The notes under the pieces were generated by a model. That model was not told the DNA's origin. It did not search any database and saw only the letters and a list, made by a program, of their open reading frames with translations. DNA of 6,082 nt, from the NCBI GenBank assembly GCA_947176475.1, contig CAMWQX010000077.1:1-6082 (forward strand). Direction: 5' to 3'. Source of the stretch: an uncultured Bacillota bacterium. GTDB lineage: Bacteria; Bacillota_I; Bacilli_A; RF39; UBA660. The translations under genes and the position numbers were made by a program. Below are positions 1-5,386 of this stretch, piece by piece. Every line of letters begins with the position of its first letter. Within the stretch, counting starts at the first letter, position 1.

Positions 1-764
1 ATGCTTATTATAATAAGTATGGATATGCTACAGAAAGTTTGAAGAATACAATAAAAAAAGATATAAAGAAGAAGTTTAATACAACTTCTGAGGTATTAGA
101 TGAATTTGATTGGAATGGAAAAAATTATTTTATCTATGCCATGCTTTATAAAGAATTTAAATTTAAATATAAATTTGAAGAGTTAGGTAAAGATAAATTT
201 AAAAATATGGATAATATAGAATATTTTGGAATACGCAATAGTTCTTCAAGTAAATTAAGAGATCAAGTTAAAGTTCTTTATTATCAGGATATCAATAATT
301 TTGCTGTAAAACTTCTTACGACATCAGATGAAGAGGTTATATTATCAAGAGGTGCTAAGGGAAGTAATTTCTTAAGTGTCTATGAAAATATTCAGGAATT
401 AGCAAAAAATTATGAAGGTAATAAGGGATTTGGAAAGGATGATCTTTTAAAGATTCCTGTAATTGATTTTCATAATCATGAAACAATTAAGGAATTAGAT
501 GGCATTGAATTAGTTACAAGTGTAGATAATTTAACAGTTAATAAAGTGGTTCGAGATACGGTTTTTAAGCTTGATGCAACGGGAGGAAAATTAAAAGATG
601 AATTTGGTTTAGGTTCATTTGCTACTTCTCTAGATAAGAATGTTAGATTATTTTATCTAAATAATGAGTTTTATTTATTCTTAAAAGAAAAAAATAAGGA
701 TTTACCTTATTTTGCTATGAATGTAAGTGATATATCGAAGTTTCAAAATATTACAAGTAATTAA
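1..764 (+). CDS. Uncharacterised protein, 5'-truncated; serpin-like C-terminal half (tentative)
   Basis: The frame is open to the left window edge (first full codon at 3), so the gene starts upstream. A TTG at 39 could be read as a start but has no Shine-Dalgarno, and coding continues before it (AYYNKYGYATES just upstream). About 254 residues are visible. The protein is Lys/Asn/Phe-rich and has no membrane helix in the visible part. I do not recognise it firmly. Its C-terminal half follows the serpin pattern: a segment VKVLYYQDINNFAVKLL like the serpin strand that reads LPY-x-sM-lilLP; VVRDTVFKLDATGG (546-587), placed like the serpin hinge VHKAxxEVxExG; then FYLFLKEKNKDLPYFAMNV (669-725), placed like the terminal PFLFxI...ILFxGxV strand. 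The small Ala/Thr residues of an inhibitory hinge are absent, so a non-inhibitory or merely serpin-folded protein is more likely. The end overlaps the converging flippase gene by 14 bases. The reading frame is certain; the family is a guess. Confidence 0.75.
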   Translation, partial: AYYNKYGYATESLKNTIKKDIKKKFNTTSEVLDEFDWNGKNYFIYAMLYKEFKFKYKFEELGKDKFKNMDNIEYFGIRNSSSSKLRDQVKVLYYQDINNFAVKLLTTSDEEVILSRGAKGSNFLSVYENIQELAKNYEGNKGFGKDDLLKIPVIDFHNHETIKELDGIELVTSVDNLTVNKVVRDTVFKLDATGGKLKDEFGLGSFATSLDKNVRLFYLNNEFYLFLKEKNKDLPYFAMNVSDISKFQNITSN

Positions 765-2034
765 GTTGATGAAGTTTTTTACTATTTAAGTAGATGACAA
801 TAAAGATATCGATTATCTCAGAAATTATAAGGGCATATATACCAATGCTGAAAAGACATAAAGTGGCCATAGATATGAGTTTTATAATACAACCAATGAG
901 AGTTACTTTCATAGTATATGCCGACATATTTAATCCTTGAAGAGTGCTCATAAGGGGACCTTCTAGGTAAAATAAAGGGAAGAATATGCTTAATGTACGC
1001 AAATATTCACTGCCTTTATTGGTAGCATAGAGAATTTTTAAAATGAAATCTCCTTGGAAAAATATATATATACAGAAGACTAATCCGATGAGGAATGAGA
1101 ATGTTAGACTTTGAATTAAACGTTTTTTGACATGGATTTTATCTTTGTAGTTTTTGGATATTTCAGGGATTAATGTGGTGTTAAGGGCTAAAGTAAAAAA
1201 AGATGGCATAGTTAATATCGGAATAACGTAGGCGTTATAGATACCATATTCGCTTAGAATAAAGGAATTAGAATAACCAACAAAGAGAAGCAAATTAGTT
1301 AAAATGATGGGCTCAAGAAAATAGCAAATATTACCAATTAAACGTCCAGATACGTTGGGTATAGATATGCCAAAAATGCTTGATGCGACTTCATAACTGG
1401 GTTTGATATCATGAAGAGTGAATTTTAGGTTTTTAGGAGCAAAGAATAAGTATATAATTATTTGGATTAATTCACTAGCGGCGGAAGTAATAATGTATCC
1501 AGATACGGCAACGATGATGTTAAAACGCATTAAAAAAGGAATAAGAGTAAGTAAAAGAATAAAACGGGTTAACTGTTCAAAGACGTTACTTATGGCATTA
1601 GGTAGCATATTTTGCTTGCCGAAGTAATAGCCTTTTAAAATACCTGATATGGTAGTAAAGGGCAGAATAAAACAAATAGATATTATGGGATAATAGGCAT
1701 CAGGATTTTTTAAAAGGTTATTAGCAAGAAATGGTGCAAAGAAAAATACTAAACTGATAACAAGAATATTAAAAAGTAAGGCGATGGGAGTAATAGATGA
1801 TAATATTTTGATACCCCGATAATTATTACGGGCCATTACAGCACTTACAGCATAAGGAAGACCAAGCTGAGTAATAGCAATTAAAAGAGAATAGGTGGGC
1901 ATTATTAAAGAATAAAGATTAATACCTTCACCGATTATACGGGTAAATATAATTTTTATGACAAATCCAAGAACTTTGGTAACTAAAGAGCCAAGCATGA
2001 GGATGACAGTAGATTTTATAAATGCGTTTTTCAT
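751..2034 (-). CDS. spoVB: SpoVB/MurJ-like lipid flippase (MOP superfamily, polysaccharide-transporter type)
   Basis: A 427-residue, strongly hydrophobic protein with about 12 predicted membrane helices separated by short basic loops. Family marks are visible: an N-terminal helix with SLVTKVLGFVIK, TQLGLPYAVSAVMAR in helix 2 (family form: GxPxAxSk), and ILKGYYFGKQNMLPNAISN followed by VFEQLTR, close to the SpoVB form GYFQGxQNMxPTAxSQVxEQ. Relatives move undecaprenyl-linked peptidoglycan or polysaccharide precursors across the cytoplasmic membrane. In Bacillus, SpoVB serves spore cortex synthesis; nothing here shows that this organism sporulates, so a vegetative envelope role is equally possible. 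Family members are usually about 500-530 residues, so this one is short by some 90, apparently at the C-terminal helices. The ATG start has a strong ribosome site (AAAGGAG, 2040-2046) five bases upstream. It is divergent from the comN-rel-dtd operon, and spoVB lies near comN in Bacillus too. The family is fairly certain; the substrate is unknown. Confidence 0.85.
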   Translation of the reverse strand: MKNAFIKSTVILMLGSLVTKVLGFVIKIIFTRIIGEGINLYSLIMPTYSLLIAITQLGLPYAVSAVMARNNYRGIKILSSITPIALLFNILVISLVFFFAPFLANNLLKNPDAYYPIISICFILPFTTISGILKGYYFGKQNMLPNAISNVFEQLTRFILLLTLIPFLMRFNIIVAVSGYIITSAASELIQIIIYLFFAPKNLKFTLHDIKPSYEVASSIFGISIPNVSGRLIGNICYFLEPIILTNLLLFVGYSNSFILSEYGIYNAYVIPILTMPSFFTLALNTTLIPEISKNYKDKIHVKKRLIQSLTFSFLIGLVFCIYIFFQGDFILKILYATNKGSEYLRTLSIFFPLFYLEGPLMSTLQGLNMSAYTMKVTLIGCIIKLISMATLCLFSIGIYALIISEIIDIFIVIYLNSKKLHQLNYL

Positions 2035-2110
2035 GAATTCTCCTTTAATAATAAATTTAAGTGTTATATAATAATATATGAAGTAGAATGGGAAATATTA
2101 AGGTGATAAT
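2035..2110. promoter_or_regulatory. Divergent intergenic promoter region
   Basis: These 76 bases separate the starts of the flippase (minus) and the comN-like gene (plus), so both promoters must lie here or inside the genes. On the plus strand a perfect -10 box TATAAT lies at 2067-2072, which would place the transcript start near 2079 and leave a leader of about 30 bases. Upstream at the expected distance there is only a T/A-rich TTTAAT (2044-2049), a poor -35 match. The plus-strand ribosome site is AAGGTGAT (2100-2107), three bases before the ATG at 2111; the minus-strand site is AAAGGAG (2040-2046). No clear minus-strand -10/-35 pair stands out, because many TATA-like words overlap. No operator or riboswitch fold was seen. 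AT richness makes chance -10 matches common. Confidence 0.4.
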
Positions 2111-2368
2111 ATGGAAAATAAAATAAATAGTCAAACAGAACTTTATAAGCGAATAAAGCCGGCTTTAAGAACGAAGAAGCATGAATTAATCGCCGCAGGT
2201 ATAAAGATTGTGACAGAAAAAGATATATGGGATTATAATAAAGAAAATAAATGGCGCAATGGAAAAGGACTTACTATTGCATCAATGGTAGATGATATTT
2301 TAAATACGGATAATAATATCTATCAAGAATATGTGATAAAAAAATTAAATATTAAGGATGATGAATAA
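2111..2368 (+). CDS. comN: ComN-like post-transcriptional regulator (Post_transc_reg family)
   Basis: An 85-residue soluble protein. It matches the small Bacillota family of ComN (formerly YrzD): LYKRIKPALRTKKHEL (residues 11-26, family form: KPALxSKxEEF), then VTEKDIWDYNKENKW (34-48, family form: VTxEDIWxxLxxKKW), then a MVDDILN segment (59-65, family form: LVNDIL) and a tail of alternating hydrophobic and charged residues. Bacillus ComN acts after transcription on the comE competence mRNA and is held at cell poles by DivIVA. Whether this homologue has the same target is unknown, and no competence gene is in the window. The ATG has a good site, AAGGTGAT. Its stop codon shares one base with the rel start, so the two are probably translationally coupled. 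Being next to spoVB and rel agrees with the Bacillus neighbourhood and strengthens a call based on a short sequence. Confidence 0.75.
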   Translation: MENKINSQTELYKRIKPALRTKKHELIAAGIKIVTEKDIWDYNKENKWRNGKGLTIASMVDDILNTDNNIYQEYVIKKLNIKDDE

Positions 2369-4518
2369 TGGATGAGTTATATAGACAACTAATAGAGATT
2401 GTAACAGATAATGGATATAGTGATGAGGATTTAAAACTAATTAAGAAGGCTTATGATTTTGCCTGTGTTCAACATAAGGATATGAAAAGAAAAAATGGTG
2501 AAGAATACATGGTACATCCTTTGACAGTGGCTACTATTGTAGCTAATTTGAATACGGATGTTATAACCGTTGTATCGGCACTTGTTCACGAAGTTGTTGA
2601 TCATGGCTCTTCTTCTTTTGAAGAGATTGAAGAATTGTTCGGAACGGAAGTTAAAGATATTGTTGAATCATTAACCAAAGTTAATCGTCTACATTTAATT
2701 GAATATTCTGAATCAGCTTCTCTTTATTTAAGAAAAGTGTTAGTGGCATTATCAAAAGATGCACGCGTAATTATCTTAAAGCTTGCTGGACGCTTACATA
2801 ATTTACGTACAAATGAAGGATTACCACCAGAAAAACAAAAACAAAAAGCGATGGAAACTTGGAATGTTTTGATTCCGATTGCCCATAGACTCGGAATCAA
2901 TTCGGTTAAGAGTGAGTTAGAGGATTTATCTTTTAAATATATTAAACCAGAGATATATGAAGAGATTGAAAATGAACTTCCGGCTCCTAGAGAAGAACTT
3001 AATGCTGTTTTACATGAAATGATGGATGATATTACGGAGTTACTTGTAGAAAATGATATTAAGTTTGAAATAAAGGGAAGAGTTAAAAGTGTATCTTCTT
3101 TGCATAATAAGTTATCTAATGGAAAAAAATGGAAAGATATATATGATATTTTAGGCATTAGAATAATATGTGAAGAGGAAAGTGAGTGTTATTTGATAAT
3201 AGGCTTAATTCATTCCCTTTACCGACCTATTCCGAAGCGTTTTAAGGACTATATTGCGATGCCTAAGGGTAATTCTTATCAATCCTTGCATACAGGAGTA
3301 TTTGGCATAAACGGTTATCCTATTGAAGTGCAAGTAAGAACTAAAGAGATGAACGAGATTGCTGAGCATGGTGTAGCATCACATTGGTCGTATAAGGAGA
3401 AAAATTCTAAACATATTCAAAATGTTATGGAACAAAAGTTACAGATGTTTAGAAATATTATTGATGCTAACTCAGATGAAATAACCGATAATGATGATTT
3501 CATTAATAATGTATCAGGAGAACTTTTGAGTAATTCGATATATGTCTATACGCCAAAAGGTGATGTCGTAGAATTACCTGATGGATCGAGTCCCATCGAT
3601 TTTGCCTACCGTATTCACTCTAAAGTTGGAGATACTACGGTTGGAGCTATTGTAAATGATCAAATGGTTCCTTTGGATTATAAATTACAAGATAATGATA
3701 TTATTAAGATAATGACAAATAAAGATTCGCAACCAAATAAGGATTGGATTAAATTTGTTAAAACGACAACAGCAAAGAATCGCATACGTTCATTTTTCTC
3801 TAAGCAAGATCGTGAAGAATATATTACAAGAGGCCGTGAGTTATTAGAAAGAGAATTAAGAAGACAAAAGATTCCTTTTTCTGATGCCATGACTGATGAA
3901 AGATGCGAAAAACTATTTAAAGATTTAAAGGTTGGTTCATTAGAAGAAGTCTTCTTACTTATTGGATCTTTAAGATATACGCCCCTTTATATTGTGGAAT
4001 TATTATATGAAGATAAAAGAAATGTTCAAGACTTACTTTTAGATAAGGTAATGAATAATAATGCGCAAGTAAAGGAAAACTATAAGAATGATATTATTGT
4101 TTCAGGCTGTGATGATATATTAGTTAATTTAGCTAGTTGTTGTAAGCCAGTCTATGGTGATGATATTATTGGTTATATTACTAAGGGACAGGGAATAACA
4201 ATTCATAAGAAGGATTGTGTTAATGTTAAAGATATGAATAGTCGTTTAATTGATGTTGAATGGAATACTCATAAAAGCGATGATGTTAAACAATATGCTT
4301 CAAAAATTTCTGTTTTAACTAATGGAATTAATAATAGTTTAGTAGATATTGTTGCCAAAGCAACAACACGTGGTATTAATGTTTCTTCAATGAATGAGAT
4401 AAAACGCAATGGCAAGATTATATATGATTTATTATTAAAAGTTAAGAATAAAGATGATTTGGAACAATTTATTAATGATTTAGAAGCATTAAGCTTTATT
4501 GAAGAGGTGAAAAGATAA
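2368..4518 (+). CDS. relA: Long RelA/SpoT-family (p)ppGpp synthetase with degenerate HD hydrolase domain
   Basis: A 716-residue stringent-response enzyme that makes (p)ppGpp from ATP and GDP or GTP, normally on ribosomes stalled with uncharged tRNA. Domains: HD about 20-150, synthetase about 220-340, TGS about 388-450, helical region about 460-580, zinc-finger-like CC...HxxxC about 582-620, ACT about 645-716. The synthetase looks active: GRVKS (R238), YDILGIR (D260), RFKDYIAMPK (291-300), SYQSLHT (Y304, H308) and EVQVRTKEM (E320). TGS keeps AYRIHSKVG (H417); the zinc-finger part keeps C591, C592, H613 and C617. The HD domain keeps R41, H50, H74 and N145, but the HD pair is H74-E75, the catalytic Glu-Asp is D78-H79, and the metal-ligand Asp of ADRLHN is G141. 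Bacillota Rel normally has HD, ED and ADR, so hydrolysis is probably weak or lost. The ATG at 2368 overlaps the previous stop; AAGGATG (2354-2360) is its ribosome site. Length is near the usual 730-740. Family certain; loss of hydrolase is inferred. Confidence 0.95.
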   Translation: MDELYRQLIEIVTDNGYSDEDLKLIKKAYDFACVQHKDMKRKNGEEYMVHPLTVATIVANLNTDVITVVSALVHEVVDHGSSSFEEIEELFGTEVKDIVESLTKVNRLHLIEYSESASLYLRKVLVALSKDARVIILKLAGRLHNLRTNEGLPPEKQKQKAMETWNVLIPIAHRLGINSVKSELEDLSFKYIKPEIYEEIENELPAPREELNAVLHEMMDDITELLVENDIKFEIKGRVKSVSSLHNKLSNGKKWKDIYDILGIRIICEEESECYLIIGLIHSLYRPIPKRFKDYIAMPKGNSYQSLHTGVFGINGYPIEVQVRTKEMNEIAEHGVASHWSYKEKNSKHIQNVMEQKLQMFRNIIDANSDEITDNDDFINNVSGELLSNSIYVYTPKGDVVELPDGSSPIDFAYRIHSKVGDTTVGAIVNDQMVPLDYKLQDNDIIKIMTNKDSQPNKDWIKFVKTTTAKNRIRSFFSKQDREEYITRGRELLERELRRQKIPFSDAMTDERCEKLFKDLKVGSLEEVFLLIGSLRYTPLYIVELLYEDKRNVQDLLLDKVMNNNAQVKENYKNDIIVSGCDDILVNLASCCKPVYGDDIIGYITKGQGITIHKKDCVNVKDMNSRLIDVEWNTHKSDDVKQYASKISVLTNGINNSLVDIVAKATTRGINVSSMNEIKRNGKIIYDLLLKVKNKDDLEQFINDLEALSFIEEVKR

Positions 4519-4521
4519 AAC

Positions 4522-4965
4522 ATGAAGGTTGTCGTACAAAGAAGTAAGCATTCAAGTGTTTCTGTAGATAAAAAATTGATAAATGAAATAGATAAAGGTC
4601 TTGTGTTACTTGTAGGTATTCATAATGATGATACGGAAGTAGATATCGATTATTTGGTAAAAAAAGTCGTTAATTTGCGAATATTTGATGATGAGAATGG
4701 CATTATGAATAAATCTATTTTGGATGCGGGAGGTAGTATATTATCAATCTCCCAATTTACCTTACAGGCGGAAACAAAGAATGGTAACAGACCAAGTTAT
4801 ATTAATGCTATGAAGGGTGAAGATGCCTTAAAACTCTATGAATTATTTAATAGCAAATTAAAAGAATATGTTATGACATATCCTGGAGTTTTTGGGGCTG
4901 AAATGGAAGTTAATATTACTAATGATGGTCCAGTTACAATCATAATTGATTCGAAAGATAAGTAA
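4522..4965 (+). CDS. dtd: D-aminoacyl-tRNA deacylase (Dtd)
   Basis: A 147-residue cytoplasmic enzyme that removes D-amino acids (and glycine mischarged on tRNA-Ala) from tRNA, keeping them out of translation. It is the usual length for the family and colinear with it: start MKVVVQRSKHSSVSV, the LVLLVGI strand, LVKKVVNLRIFDDENGIMN, the catalytic-pocket motif SISQFTL, NRPSY, and near the end VFGAEM and the Gly-Pro motif NDGPVTI, which gives chiral proofreading. No key residue is missing. The start lies three bases after the rel stop, and its ribosome site GAGGTGA (4504-4510) sits inside the last rel codons, so it belongs to the same transcript and is probably coupled to rel. The rel-dtd pair is widely conserved in Bacillota. 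The last three codons and stop (KDK, TAA) form the left arm of the following terminator. Confidence 0.95.
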   Translation: MKVVVQRSKHSSVSVDKKLINEIDKGLVLLVGIHNDDTEVDIDYLVKKVVNLRIFDDENGIMNKSILDAGGSILSISQFTLQAETKNGNRPSYINAMKGEDALKLYELFNSKLKEYVMTYPGVFGAEMEVNITNDGPVTIIIDSKDK

Positions 4966-4983
4966 TAGTTACTTATCTTTTTT
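4954..4983 (+). terminator. Rho-independent terminator of the comN-rel-dtd operon, shared by two stop codons
   Basis: A perfect 12-bp inverted repeat: AAAGATAAGTAA (4954-4965), loop TAG (4966-4968), TTACTTATCTTT (4969-4980), continued by TTT to give six T in a row (4978-4983). The stem has only two G:C pairs, so it is weak for its length, but it is exact and in the right place. On the minus strand the T run after the stem is only three long, so termination of the opposite gene would be weaker. The left arm is the end of dtd and the right arm is the end of the minus-strand membrane protein gene. Confidence 0.75.
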
Positions 4984-5313
4984 GGTTATACCGATAATAG
5001 AACCCATCATAGAAGAAACGATGATAATAGCATAGTATACAATAGTATAAAAACTAAATTTGCTTCTTAAAAGGAGACTTATTAAGAACATTATTAAGGA
5101 CATTAGAAAACCCAATGCTAAGCCCTTTAAGTAGGCTTTACTATTCGTGATAGTACCAAGAAAGAAACCAGTTATAAGGGACATGATTATCATCATTCCA
5201 AGATAAAAGATTTTTTTGATTTCAATATCAAAGAGATTAATAATGGAAAAAAGTAGGGGAGTTAAAATGAGGAATATTATAGGAACTAAGATTACTTTTA
5301 AGTATTTTTTCAT
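4969..5313 (-). CDS. Four-helix membrane protein, TIGR04086/YrzE type
   Basis: A 114-residue, very hydrophobic protein with four likely membrane helices at about residues 5-26, 34-55, 61-86 and 91-110, and a short basic tail (KKDK). The second half follows the TIGR04086 pattern: a short polar stretch with NSKAYLKGLALG before helix 3, then a last helix ending in a small-residue motif MMGSIIGI that matches the family's GGIIGxN-like ending. The function of this family is unknown. Bacillus YrzE, a member, is encoded in the spoVB-comN region, so the context supports the call. The ATG at 5313 has a good ribosome site, AGGTGAT (5317-5323). It is on the opposite strand to dtd and converges on it, with three bases between the two stops. 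It lies 45 bases downstream of the metallopeptidase-like gene and may be read through from it or from its own weak promoter. Confidence 0.7.
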   Translation of the reverse strand: MKKYLKVILVPIIFLILTPLLFSIINLFDIEIKKIFYLGMMIIMSLITGFFLGTITNSKAYLKGLALGFLMSLIMFLISLLLRSKFSFYTIVYYAIIIVSSMMGSIIGITKKDK

Positions 5314-5343
5314 GTTATCACCTAATAAAGTATATTAAACAAT

Positions 5344-5386
5344 AAAAAAAGAATACCATTATTTTATATCGGTAAATTCTTTTTTT
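5344..5386 (-). terminator. Likely hairpin terminator after the metallopeptidase-like gene
   Basis: On the plus strand the arms are A7-GAATACC (5344-5357) and GGTAAATTC-T7 (5371-5386), which pair over 14 bases with a two-base bulge around a 13-base loop. Read on the minus strand the core stem is followed by seven T, as in an intrinsic terminator. The right arm and loop lie in the last codons of the gene. The G:C content is low and there is a bulge, so efficiency may be partial, which would let some transcripts continue into the YrzE-type gene 30 bases further on. Confidence 0.5.

Noticed and set aside
39..41. TTG as the start of the first gene
   Set aside because: The frame is open upstream to the window edge and no Shine-Dalgarno precedes the TTG, so a truncated gene is more likely.
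765..800. T-run at 775-780 as a terminator for gene 1
   Set aside because: No stable stem precedes it; the short TTAC-AA-GTAA repeat at 751-760 is too small and too far away.
1418..1627. 69-codon plus-strand reading frame
   Set aside because: Lies entirely antisense to the well-supported flippase gene, with basic low-complexity content and no family resemblance.
2035..2110. Riboswitch or T-box leader ahead of the comN-rel operon
   Set aside because: Only about 30 bases of leader are available after the likely -10 box, and no stem-loop array is seen.
2724..3158. 144-codon minus-strand reading frame
   Set aside because: Antisense to the HD and synthetase regions of rel, Ser/Phe-rich as expected for a shadow of an AT-rich gene, and no ribosome site.
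3678..3890. 70-codon minus-strand reading frame
   Set aside because: Shadow of the TGS and helical part of rel; no recognisable protein features.
4269..4523. 84-codon minus-strand reading frame
   Set aside because: Shadow of the ACT domain of rel, which is clearly coding on the plus strand.
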